From Coriobacteriaceae bacterium (GTDB taxonomy: Bacteria; Actinomycetota; Coriobacteriia; Coriobacteriales; Coriobacteriaceae), in NCBI GenBank assembly GCA_902364975.1, contig CABJFQ010000009.1, positions 31,193-95,192 on the forward strand: DNA of 64,000 bases, given 5' to 3'. This document shows, in pieces, positions 1 to 8,161 of the stretch. Position 1 is the stretch's first letter. Each line of letters starts with the position of its first letter. A model generated the notes under the pieces. That model did not search any database. It was not told the origin of the DNA and worked only from the letters and a program-made list of their open reading frames with translations. Made by a program: the position numbers and the translations under genes.

Positions 1-933
1 CGTAGCCTCAAACACGGAGAACAACGCATCTACAAAACGCTCGCGCTCGCTAGGTGACACTGCAAGCAGCATCTCGCGAATGGAGTCATCAACGTATCGA
101 GCACCGGCGGACAGGCGCTCACAGTACACGAAGTCGTGACCATCAACCACCCAGCTAAAGGGATTGTGCTGCAGCAGGCTGAACTCGGTGCTCTCAACGA
201 TGGCATAGTCCTCCTGTGTCTCGAACATCATGCCAAAGATCGACGACCGAGGTAGCGTCTTGTCGATTCGACCGGAAAGATCGGCAAAGGCGTTGCCGTT
301 CAGAAACTCCTCGACGAAGCCCGGACCATCATGGGAATACACCCGTTCGATTCGCTCACGGGCGACATCGGAGCACATCGCCGCACCGTACACCGCAAGG
401 TTTCCACCCTTGGAATGACCTCCGCACAAAAGCGGCCCGTCAATCGCATCCGCTGCCTCGTCCACATAGCGCGCCGCAGATTCCTGGGAGGGCACGGGAC
501 ACCGGAACGCCATGTTGAAGTCCTCTTTCCAGCCCACAATCGTGCTGTCGGTCCCCCGGAAGGAAAGATAGCTAAACCCCGCCGGAAACCGGAACGCCAT
601 GGCTGCAAACTGCTCTGTCGCCACCACATCGCTCACGGCACGATAGCCGCAAACGTGCACGCCACGGTAGCGAGGGCTTGCTGCCACGGCCTCCAACAAG
701 GCCCTGCTCCCCTCTGGATCCCACAGGTCGCCAATCATGTCCCGGTAGCACTCGGCACGAAGCAGCTCGCGTACGTCTAGGCCCTGCCAGTTCGTCAGCT
801 CCGCCATAACACCCGGCAAACGCAAATAGGACAACCACGCAAAGACCAGGCTATCCACCGCGCAGAACGGCCGTTCCTCAAACGGGTCAAACGCCGTCTG
901 GGCATAGGTCAAAAAATTAGGCGAATCCGACAT
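1..933 (-). CDS. DUF2974 (Mbeg1-like) alpha/beta-hydrolase, 3' end outside window
   Basis: The first 311 codons lie in the window; the C-terminus is cut off by the window edge. The ATG at 933 follows a GGGAGG site. Around residue 170 there is a GGHSKGGNLA segment, a nucleophile elbow (GxSxG) of the serine hydrolase fold, preceded by an FRGTD strand as in lipase-like DUF2974 proteins. No signal peptide is visible, so it is probably cytoplasmic. The substrate is unknown. Family assignment is by pattern recognition; hydrolase fold is fairly sure, function is not. Confidence 0.75.
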   Translation of the reverse strand, partial: MSDSPNFLTYAQTAFDPFEERPFCAVDSLVFAWLSYLRLPGVMAELTNWQGLDVRELLRAECYRDMIGDLWDPEGSRALLEAVAASPRYRGVHVCGYRAVSDVVATEQFAAMAFRFPAGFSYLSFRGTDSTIVGWKEDFNMAFRCPVPSQESAARYVDEAADAIDGPLLCGGHSKGGNLAVYGAAMCSDVARERIERVYSHDGPGFVEEFLNGNAFADLSGRIDKTLPRSSIFGMMFETQEDYAIVESTEFSLLQHNPFSWVVDGHDFVYCERLSAGARYVDDSIREMLLAVSPSERERFVDALFSVFEAT

Positions 934-980
934 GGCCCTCCCATCAACTATGGTGCATTGGGGTCAGGTTACTTTGCACC

Positions 981-1014
981 AAAAAGGCGCCCGGGCCGTG
1001 TGGGCTCGGACGCC
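981..1014 (-). terminator. Rho-independent terminator of ldh
   Basis: On the minus strand a GGCG...CGCC stem with a GC-rich core is followed by TTTTT, 34 bases after the ldh stop codon. Confidence 0.8.
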
Positions 1015-1047
1015 TCCATTGTAGCGTTTCGCTCTAGCGAGCTTGAT

Positions 1048-1998
1048 TTAGCAGGAGAAGTCGACGCTGTCGATGATGTCCTTGAGGGCCTTGGCGGAGG
1101 CGGTAAGCTCATGCTGCTCGTCATCGTTCAGCGGCACGGGGACGCGGCAGACAACGCCGTCGCGGCCAACAACGGTCGGCATGGAGATGGCAAGATCGGA
1201 CAGGCCATACTCGCCCACCATGAGCGAGGAGACGGGCAGAACGGTCTGCTCATCGCGCATGACGGCGGTGCAGATGCGCTTGACGGCCATGGCGACACCA
1301 TAGTAGGTGGCATGCTTCTTCTCGATGATGGTGTAGGCGGAGTTCTTGACGTCCTCGGCGATACGCTTCTCGGCAGCCTCATGCTCCAGATGACCGTGAA
1401 GCTCGCAGAAGGTGTTCAGCGGAACGCCGGCAACCTGAGCGCTGGACCAAGCGACAAACTCGGAGTCACCGTGCTCACCCATGACATAGGCCTGGACATC
1501 GCGCGGGTCAACCTCGACGTGGGCACCAAGCATCTGCTGCAGACGGCCGGTGTCGAGCACGGTACCGGAGCCGATGACATGGCCCTCGGGCAGGCCGGAC
1601 ATCTTGATGGCGGCGTAGGTCAGAACATCGACCGGGTTGGAGACGATGAGCAGAATGCCGTCGAAGCCGGACTTCTTAATCTCGGGGATAATGGACTTAA
1701 AGATGCTGACGTTCTTGTTGACCAGGTCCAGGCGAGTCTCACCGGGCTTCTGGGCAGCGCCAGCGGTGACGACGATCATGGCGGCGTCGGCGACATCGGA
1801 ATAATCGCCGGCGTAGATCTTCATCGGCTCGGCAAACGTCATGCCGTGCGCGATATCCAGGGCCTCACCCTCGGCGCGGTTCTTGTCCACGTCGATGAGG
1901 ACCATCTCGGAGAACAGGCCACTCTGCATCAGCGCGAACGCCGAAGACGAACCAACGAAACCGCAGCCGACAATAGCGACCTTCTTCTCGTTAACCAT
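1048..1998 (-). CDS. ldh: L-lactate dehydrogenase
   Basis: NAD-dependent reduction of pyruvate to L-lactate, a fermentative NADH sink in the cytoplasm. The protein has 316 residues, the normal length. It shows the N-terminal Rossmann GCGFVGSS loop, the substrate loop with Gln (AGAAQKPGETR), which favours lactate over malate dehydrogenase where Arg would stand, the NPVDV strand and the catalytic GEHGDSE histidine motif. The ATG at 1998 has a GGGAG site seven bases upstream; a longer in-frame extension to 2076 lacks one. It is preceded by a leader hairpin and followed by its own terminator, so it is probably monocistronic. Malate dehydrogenase is the alternative, less likely. Confidence 0.95.
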   Translation of the reverse strand: MVNEKKVAIVGCGFVGSSSAFALMQSGLFSEMVLIDVDKNRAEGEALDIAHGMTFAEPMKIYAGDYSDVADAAMIVVTAGAAQKPGETRLDLVNKNVSIFKSIIPEIKKSGFDGILLIVSNPVDVLTYAAIKMSGLPEGHVIGSGTVLDTGRLQQMLGAHVEVDPRDVQAYVMGEHGDSEFVAWSSAQVAGVPLNTFCELHGHLEHEAAEKRIAEDVKNSAYTIIEKKHATYYGVAMAVKRICTAVMRDEQTVLPVSSLMVGEYGLSDLAISMPTVVGRDGVVCRVPVPLNDDEQHELTASAKALKDIIDSVDFSC

Positions 1999-2023
1999 TA
2001 GAAACTCCCATCTCTCTCCACAA

Positions 2024-2056
2024 GCAAGCCGCCCGGGAACGACCCGAGCGGCTTGC
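2024..2056 (-). other. GC-rich hairpin in the ldh leader
   Basis: A nine-base stem (GCAAGCCGC with GCGGCTTGC) with an inner CGGG/CCCG pairing lies 26 bases upstream of the ldh start and 144 bases after the aminotransferase stop. There is no T-run. It could be an mRNA-stabilising leader element or a weak terminator of the upstream gene. Confidence 0.5.
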
Positions 2057-2199
2057 CGTAATCCCAATACATCCAATCGGGACTTTGATTATGCTCCTAT
2101 TCGCAGCCAAAAATCGACCGTTTACCGAAATTGTTTGCAGAAATCGTAAAATAACTGCACGAAATCGGTTTCGAGCTATTGACGAGCCGAAATACCTTT

Positions 2200-3363
2200 C
2201 TAATACAGGCCCGCCTCGCGAATGGCCTCGACAGCCAAAGCAATCTGGTCGGGCGGCAAGACCAGCGCCATGCGCACGTGCCCCTCGCCCGAAGGACCAA
2301 AGCTCGCGCCCGGCGTCACCACAACGCCGGCCTTCTCCATGAGCTCCTCGCAAAACGCCATGGAATCGGTGCGACCACCGGGAAGCTTGGCCCACACGAA
2401 CATGGAGCCATGCGCGTTGGGACGCTCCCAGCCCAGGTTCTCAAGACCGTCGCACAGGGCATCGCGGCGCTCCTGGTACTTCAGACGCTGCGCCTCGACC
2501 TCATCGCGCGGACCGTTCAGGCAGGCGATAGCAGCCTTCTGGATCGGGAAGAACATGCCAAAGTCGATCTGGCCGCGCAGCTTGGCAAAGGCAGAGACCA
2601 CATCCTCGCGGCCGACCAAAAAGCCGATACGCGCACCGGTGACGTTAAACGACTTGGAGAGCGAGAAGAATTCCACGCCCACCTCGAGCGCACCGGGATA
2701 CTGCAAGAAGCTGCCGCCCGGCTCGCCGTCGAACACGATGTCGGAGTACGCGTTGTCATGGACGATGAGCAGGTCGTGCTCGCGGGCGAAAGCGATGATC
2801 TCCTCGTAGACCTCGGGCGTGCCCACCGAGCCGACCGGGTTTGCGGGCAGCGACACGATCATGTACTTGGCACGATCGGCCACCTCGGGGTCGATACCCG
2901 CCACATAGGGCAGGTAATTATGCTCGGCAACCAACGGATAGTACTCGAGCTTGGCATCGGCGATCTTGGCACCCGCCTCAAAGACCGGGTAGCACGGATC
3001 GGGAACCAGAATGGTGTCGCCCGGATCGAGCAGGGCCAGACCCAAATGGCCCACGCCCTCCTGCGTGCCGTTGCACGACTGCACCATGGGCGGCGTAATA
3101 CCCGAAACGCCAAAGCGGCGCTCATAGTAATCGCACACGGCTTGCTTGAGTTCGGGCAGGTCGCGCAGGGCATACTTCCACATCTCGGGATCTTGGGCTG
3201 CTTGCGTGAGCGCCTCGACCACGTGGTCGTACGGCTTAAAGTCGGGCGTGCCCACGCTCATGTTGTAAATGGTCTTGCCCTGAGCCTTCAGCGCGAGAAG
3301 CTTGTTGTTGAGCGAGGCGAAGACCTCCGCGCCAAAGCGGTCGAGACGCTGCGATGCCTGCAT
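2200..3363 (-). CDS. PLP-dependent class I/II aminotransferase
   Basis: A 387-residue fold-type I aminotransferase, cytoplasmic. It has the N-terminal SVGTPDF substrate loop, the PANPVGS Asn, the HDNAYSDI Asp that binds the pyridine nitrogen, the SLSKSFN lysine that forms the Schiff base, and a C-terminal HVRMAL arginine that would bind the substrate carboxylate. The overall pattern is closest to the aspartate/alanine/LL-diaminopimelate aminotransferase group; the exact substrate cannot be read. The ATG at 3363 follows AAAGGTGG. A terminator-shaped hairpin lies only about 20 bases upstream, which suggests attenuation or read-through from nadE. Confidence 0.85.
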   Translation of the reverse strand: MQASQRLDRFGAEVFASLNNKLLALKAQGKTIYNMSVGTPDFKPYDHVVEALTQAAQDPEMWKYALRDLPELKQAVCDYYERRFGVSGITPPMVQSCNGTQEGVGHLGLALLDPGDTILVPDPCYPVFEAGAKIADAKLEYYPLVAEHNYLPYVAGIDPEVADRAKYMIVSLPANPVGSVGTPEVYEEIIAFAREHDLLIVHDNAYSDIVFDGEPGGSFLQYPGALEVGVEFFSLSKSFNVTGARIGFLVGREDVVSAFAKLRGQIDFGMFFPIQKAAIACLNGPRDEVEAQRLKYQERRDALCDGLENLGWERPNAHGSMFVWAKLPGGRTDSMAFCEELMEKAGVVVTPGASFGPSGEGHVRMALVLPPDQIALAVEAIREAGLY

Positions 3364-3383
3364 GGTGCCACCTTTCGATATGA

Positions 3384-3413
3384 AAAACGCGGCGCTCCGA
3401 CAAGAGCGCCGCG
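3384..3413 (-). terminator. Terminator or attenuator between nadE and the aminotransferase gene
   Basis: A perfect ten-base stem (CGCGGCGCTC with GAGCGCCGCG) is followed by TTTTT on the minus strand. It ends 20 bases before the aminotransferase ATG, leaving no room for a promoter after it. It therefore either ends nadE transcripts with partial read-through, or acts as a conditional attenuator in the aminotransferase leader. Confidence 0.75.
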
Positions 3414-3481
3414 CGATACGGGCCATCAGATTGCAAAAGTGTAACGCTTACAAACCCCGCATTGGTTCAATTTAGCCAACC

Positions 3482-5461
3482 TTAGTCAATTACATTGAGC
3501 GCGTCGATCTGGGCGAGCCACAGGCGCGAGCTGGCGTCACTCGGCATGCGCCAATCGCCGCGCGGGCTGAGCGTGACCGAGCCCACCTTGGGGCCATCGG
3601 GCAGGCAGCTGCGCTTAAACTGCTGGGCAAAGAAGCGACGGTAGAACGTGCGTAGCCACGTGTGAATGGTCTTGACGTCGTAGACGCCCTCGAAGCTCTT
3701 GAGCGCCATGCGGTAGATCTTGCTCGGCTCAAAGCCAAAACGCAGCAGGTAGTAGAGGAAGTAATCGTGCAGCTCGTACGGGCCCACCAAATCCTCGGTC
3801 TTCTGCGCAATCTCGCCGTCGCCCGTGGGCGGCAGAAGCTCGGGGGACACCGGCGTATCGAGGATATCGAGCAAGACCTCGGCAATACGCCCGCCAAAGA
3901 CATCAGCCGCATAGCGCACCAGATGGCGCACAAGCGTCTTGGGCACGCTCGCGTTGACGGCGTACATGCTCATGTGGTCGCCGTTATAGGTAGCCCAGCC
4001 GAGCGCCAGCTCCGACAGGTCGCCCGTGCCGATGACAAAACCACCAGCCTGGTTGGCCAGATCCATCAGAATCTGCGTGCGCTCGCGGGCCTGACTGTTC
4101 TCGTAGGTCACGTCCTGCACAGCAGGGTCATGCTCGATATCCTTAAAGTGCTGCTCCACGGCCGCGTGAATCGAAACCTCGTGGAAGCTCACACCCAGGT
4201 CGCGGGCAAGCGACTCGGCATTCGACTTGGTGCGATGCGTCGTGCCAAAGCCGGGCATGGACACGGCAGTGATGCCCGTGCGCGGCAGCCCCAGTGCATC
4301 GAAGGCACGCACGGTCACAAGCAGCGCCAACGTGGAGTCCAGGCCGCCTGAAAGACCGATGACAGCCGCCTTGGTACCCGTATGGGCAAGACGGGTCTTG
4401 AGGCCCGCGGTCTGCAGGTCGAGGATGGTCTCGCAACGCTCGGCCAGGTCACCATGGTCGGCCGGAACAAAGGGCGCGCGGGGGAAAACGCGGTCGATGT
4501 CGCAGGCGTCGCGCAGGACGGGAGCCTCGGAGAGCGTGCCCTCAAAAGAAAACTCAACGGTCGTGGCCTCCGGCGCATCGTCCGCGCGCGCCCACGTCGT
4601 CGCGCGGCGGCGCTCGGCAACCAGGCGGTCAAGATCAACATCGGCGATGGCCATGTCGCAGGTAAGCAGCTTGGTCGCGGCGAGCTTGGAGCCGTTTTCG
4701 TAGATAAGGTTCTCGCCCGCAAAGACCATATCGGTCGTGGACTCGCCCTCGCTCGCGTCCGCGTAGGCATAGGCACAGTACAGGCGCGCGCTTTGGTTAG
4801 AGATAAGGCTGCGGCGGTAATCTGCCTTACCGATGATTTCGTCAGAGGCCGACGGGTTGAGAATCACCGTCGCACCGGCAAGCGCCATCTCGGTCGAAGG
4901 GGGCGCCGGCACCCACAGGTCCTCACAGACCTCAACGCCCAGCACCAGGTCCTCGGCGTCCTCATCACAGCAACGGTAGACAAGCCCCGAACCCAGCGGG
5001 ACCGGACCCTGACCGGCAAATTCAACCCACACGGGATCCGCAGGCGCCGGAGCAAACCAACGGCGCTCATAGAACTCGCCATAGTTGGGCAGATACTTCT
5101 TGGCCGTGAGACCCAAAAGCTCGCCCGCGCAGCACACGGCGGCGCAGTTGTAGATATTCTCGGCAACTGTAACGGGAAGACCGACAGTAAAGACAATCGG
5201 CAGCTCACGAGTCTCGTCGAGGATATGCACCAGAGCAGCCTCGCAGGCATGAAGCAGCGTGCGGTTATGGAACAAATCGGCCGCGGTATAGCCGCACAGG
5301 TTAAGCTCGGGCAGCACCAACGCACGAACGCCGCGCTCAGCAGCCTCGCGAACAGCCGCCAGCGCAACCTCGGCATTGCCCTCGACATCGGCCACGCGAA
5401 TCCGCGGCGACGCCGCCGCCACACGCAAAAAGCCATCAGACTGAGAAAGGTGAAGATTCAT
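3482..5461 (-). CDS. nadE: Glutamine-dependent NAD+ synthase
   Basis: Makes NAD+ from nicotinate adenine dinucleotide, ATP and glutamine-derived ammonia in the cytoplasm. The 659-residue protein is a full two-domain enzyme. The N-terminal nitrilase-type glutaminase has the Glu of LPELNLCGY, the Lys of AKKYLPNYGEF and the Cys of GVEVCEDLW. The C-terminal synthetase has the ATP pyrophosphatase loop LSGGLDST near residue 370. The ATG at 5461 has GGGAG seven bases upstream; the in-frame ATG nine codons earlier has no ribosome-binding site. It is divergent from the membrane-protein gene at 5665. Confidence 0.95.
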   Translation of the reverse strand: MNLHLSQSDGFLRVAAASPRIRVADVEGNAEVALAAVREAAERGVRALVLPELNLCGYTAADLFHNRTLLHACEAALVHILDETRELPIVFTVGLPVTVAENIYNCAAVCCAGELLGLTAKKYLPNYGEFYERRWFAPAPADPVWVEFAGQGPVPLGSGLVYRCCDEDAEDLVLGVEVCEDLWVPAPPSTEMALAGATVILNPSASDEIIGKADYRRSLISNQSARLYCAYAYADASEGESTTDMVFAGENLIYENGSKLAATKLLTCDMAIADVDLDRLVAERRRATTWARADDAPEATTVEFSFEGTLSEAPVLRDACDIDRVFPRAPFVPADHGDLAERCETILDLQTAGLKTRLAHTGTKAAVIGLSGGLDSTLALLVTVRAFDALGLPRTGITAVSMPGFGTTHRTKSNAESLARDLGVSFHEVSIHAAVEQHFKDIEHDPAVQDVTYENSQARERTQILMDLANQAGGFVIGTGDLSELALGWATYNGDHMSMYAVNASVPKTLVRHLVRYAADVFGGRIAEVLLDILDTPVSPELLPPTGDGEIAQKTEDLVGPYELHDYFLYYLLRFGFEPSKIYRMALKSFEGVYDVKTIHTWLRTFYRRFFAQQFKRSCLPDGPKVGSVTLSPRGDWRMPSDASSRLWLAQIDALNVID

Positions 5462-5542
5462 AAGAATGCTCCCGTGCGTAGACGCCATTCACAACAATTA
5501 GCAAGCTCTATTGTAGTTCAACCGCCGGGTGCAACCGCATCC

Positions 5543-5555
5543 CACCAACTTGGTG
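5543..5555. promoter_or_regulatory. Small perfect palindrome in the nadE divergent promoter region
   Basis: CACCAA and TTGGTG flank a single central base between the divergent starts at 5461 and 5665. It is a possible operator; no regulator is known from the sequence. Confidence 0.3.
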
Positions 5556-5664
5556 AGCTATTGATGAGTTGATGGTATCTGTTAAATGTCACGTACGATT
5601 CACATCTGATGGGTACCCTGATGGCTGCATGAAACGAAGCAGATTTACATCGGGAGGGCCCCGT

Positions 5665-6615
5665 ATGACAACCAAGTACACCGATGCGCCGCGCACGCGC
5701 GTCATGACACCGGCCGCGCTCAACAACGGCGTTCACGAAAACCATTCCATCGGACAGACCATGGCCATCGCGCCCAAAAAGGGCCTGTTCGATGACATTT
5801 CCATTCCTCAGATCATCGCCGGCGCCGCAGCCGCGGCCACAAGCGTGGCGCTTGCCTCCAAGATCGGTATCGCCGGATCGGTAATCGGCGCCGCCGTGAG
5901 CTCGGTCATCACCGTTGTGTCCTCGCAGATCTATCGCCACTTTATCTCCGCCAGCGCCGAAGCAATCAAGGGCACGCATGCCGCTGTCGACTACCCTGCC
6001 GGCGCCTATGAGCCCGTTGAGTTTGATGCCGAGGAGCACCTGGGCGGCGCCGCGACTACACAGGAGATGCGCCAGATTGCGGGGCGCGCGACCACGGCGC
6101 GCGTCGCCCCCAACAGCCTGCGCGCCAAGGCCGCTGCAGAGCGCAGCCAAACGCAAAAGAAGGTCATCATCTTCTCGATCGCTATCGCCATCGTCGCGGT
6201 CATCGCCTGCGCCGGCGCCATCCTTATCACCACTGCCGGTGAGGGTCTGGGCGAGCGTCCCGAGCCAATCCTGTCGTCGCGCACGACCGAGAGCGATGCA
6301 AATGGCAACACCCAGTCGCAGGATCAGCAGACACAGACGGACGACACGCAAGACAGTTCTGCCTCTGCCAATTCGTCCTCGAACACCCAAAACCAATCGC
6401 AGGGCACCGATTCCTCTACGGCCAACAGTGGCACGCCGTCCGGCACGACCGACTCAAGCCAAACGACCGACGATTCTCAGCCGAGCACGGGCGACCAGAC
6501 GAGCGACACCACGTCGGGAACGGGTACAACAAACAGCAGCAACAGCAATTCGAGTGGCACCACATCGGGCACGGCATCTGACAGCTCAAGCCAAGGCACG
6601 ACATCGGGCAACTAG
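5665..6615 (+). CDS. Membrane protein with Ser/Thr/Gln-rich exported tail
   Basis: I do not recognise the family. The 316-residue product has a hydrophobic Ala/Val/Ile-rich stretch around residues 50-95, a charged middle part, a clear transmembrane helix around residues 170-195 (IIFSIAIAIVAVIACAGAIL), and then about 120 residues built almost only of Ser, Thr, Gly, Asn, Gln and Asp. The tail is typical of an extracytoplasmic wall-spanning linker. The ATG at 5665 follows GGGAGGG; earlier in-frame starts lack such a site. It ends at a strong terminator, so it is probably transcribed alone. Confidence 0.75.
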   Translation: MTTKYTDAPRTRVMTPAALNNGVHENHSIGQTMAIAPKKGLFDDISIPQIIAGAAAAATSVALASKIGIAGSVIGAAVSSVITVVSSQIYRHFISASAEAIKGTHAAVDYPAGAYEPVEFDAEEHLGGAATTQEMRQIAGRATTARVAPNSLRAKAAAERSQTQKKVIIFSIAIAIVAVIACAGAILITTAGEGLGERPEPILSSRTTESDANGNTQSQDQQTQTDDTQDSSASANSSSNTQNQSQGTDSSTANSGTPSGTTDSSQTTDDSQPSTGDQTSDTTSGTGTTNSSNSNSSGTTSGTASDSSSQGTTSGN

Positions 6616-6645
6616 GCACTGCATCCCCAGATAGGTAACCTGTAC

Positions 6646-6680
6646 AACGGGCGCGAATCGAAAGCGGTTCGCGCCCGTTT
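6646..6680 (+). terminator. Rho-independent terminator
   Basis: A twelve-base stem (AACGGGCGCGAA with TTCGCGCCCGTT) is followed by a short T-run, 30 bases after the Ser/Thr-rich protein gene. Confidence 0.8.
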
Positions 6681-6751
6681 GCCTTGGGCGCCGCCATGGC
6701 GAACGCCATGCGATGGTAAGATGCTTTACATGTGTAAAGAGGAGATTTGCC

Positions 6752-8059
6752 ATGAGCAAGACAATAGTTAGGCCCACGCTTTCGCTGGGCAACCACATCT
6801 ATCTGTATCGCCTACTGCGCGATGCGATTGGATGCGGCAAGCAAACGTTTATGACGCAGGTCGAGGAGGCGCTCGCCGCCGGCGACATGACCGCTTATGA
6901 CCTGGGCTTCGAATCCACGCGCGAGCTGCTCGAGGAGCTCAACGACTGCATTAAGCTGACCGTCTTTAAGGGCGGCCGCCTGTATGCCACCGTCATCGTC
7001 AACGAGGCCTGGGATACCGCCCTTGCCAAGGGCGAAGACAAGCCCAAGGCTGCCAAGGGCGCCAAGCAGTCCTACAAAAAGAAGAAACGCGGTGAGAAGG
7101 ACCTCAAGGCCGTGCGCCCCAAGCACGTTAAGCGTCCCGAGCCAGAAACCATGGTTGAAGCCGCGCCGGAACCCGAGTCCGAGACAGAGATCGAAGTCGC
7201 TATTGAGGTAACGGCAGAAGCCGAAACCGAAATCGCCACCACGACCGATCCCAAAGTCATATCCGAGCAGGAAGCCACTGCGGAGCTCGACGAGGCTCCC
7301 AAGTCGACAACCGAAGAAGCCGCTGACCAACCCGAGACGCCTGCGTTCCAAAACAGCGATGTCTTTGGCAACGAGGCCGAGGACGATCGGCCCGAAGAAC
7401 TCGCAGAACAGGACGCTACCGAATCGGCACCGGAGCCCGAGACGCCGCAGCCCGCCATCTCGCTCACGGTCGTCTATGACCCCGAGAACGCCAATGCCGG
7501 CATCACCACCATGGCCTCCACACCGGTCGAGGCAAAGCCGTCTGTCGAGGCGGAGGACGCCCCGTAAGCCGATGCCAAAACCGAGACTGAAGACACATCC
7601 GTCTCCGTGGAACCGACAGATTCCGCAGTTAAGCCGGAACCGGCGCCCGAGTCTGCACCCGCCATCGAGTCCGCATCCGCACCTGTCTATGACCAAATTC
7701 CCGCACCGGCACCGGCTTCGGTACCCGCAGCGGCCCCAACCTCCGTACCCGCAGTGCCCTCCATCCCCGAGGACTTCCCCGTCGATTTCGCAACCGAGGT
7801 CTTCTGCCCCGGCCCGTTGCTACACCAGCTGTCGACTTATCTCCCCTACGGCGCCGACACGCTCGGCATCGTCGGCGAGTACTACTGGATCGCCCGCGAG
7901 CGCGGTACCATCGAGGCCGCGCGAAACCGCGCAAGCTTCCCCCTGCGCTACACGCAGGCCGGCGAGCGCCACGAAGTCACCGTGCGCATCCGCCGCAACA
8001 CCACCGGAGGCCTCGGAGCCACCTGGACCGTCAACAAGGTTGAAGAATCCAACGAATAG
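6752..8059 (+). pseudogene. Acidic-linker protein gene split by an in-frame stop codon
   Basis: An ATG at 6752 with AGAGGAG upstream opens a 271-residue reading frame that ends at TAA 7565-7567. The same frame continues without another stop to TAG at 8057-8059 and a perfect terminator. Read through, the protein would have about 435 residues: an N-terminal folded part (about 90 residues, helices plus a KLTVFKGGRLYATV strand pair), a Lys-rich patch, some 240 residues rich in Glu, Pro, Ala and Thr, and a conserved-looking C-terminal domain of about 95 residues. Linker composition is the same on both sides of the stop. The N-terminal part faintly resembles LOTUS/winged-helix proteins, but I would not rely on that. 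Either a nonsense mutation or a sequencing error. Confidence 0.65.
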
Positions 8060-8060
8060 C

Positions 8061-8101
8061 AAAACGCGGCGAACGTCACAAAAACGTTCGCCGCGTTTTT
8101 T
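8061..8101 (+). terminator. Rho-independent terminator
   Basis: A perfect eleven-base stem (CGCGGCGAACG with CGTTCGCCGCG) with a nine-base loop and TTTTTT follows the split gene directly. Confidence 0.92.
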
Positions 8102-8127
8102 ATTTTCCCAGGTTGAGCATAAGTTCG

Positions 8128-8156
8128 TGTGACAAAGGGGCTGTCCCTTTGCCACA
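8128..8156 (-). repeat. REP-like palindrome after ettA
   Basis: TGTGACAAAGGG pairs with CCCTTTGCCACA around a five-base loop. The single non-Watson-Crick position is a G-U pair only if the minus strand is transcribed. It begins six bases beyond the ettA stop codon. Confidence 0.55.
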
Positions 8157-8161
8157 TCAAA

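Noticed and set aside
958-2001. Long plus-strand open frame of 347 residues opposite ldh
   Set aside because: It is the reverse-complement shadow of ldh: composition is unlike a real protein, it has no ribosome-binding site, and ldh motifs are clear on the minus strand.
1999-2199. Rex redox operator upstream of ldh
   Set aside because: I looked for TTGTGAAN6TTCACAA-like sites; the region has only short AAATCG repeats that do not fit.
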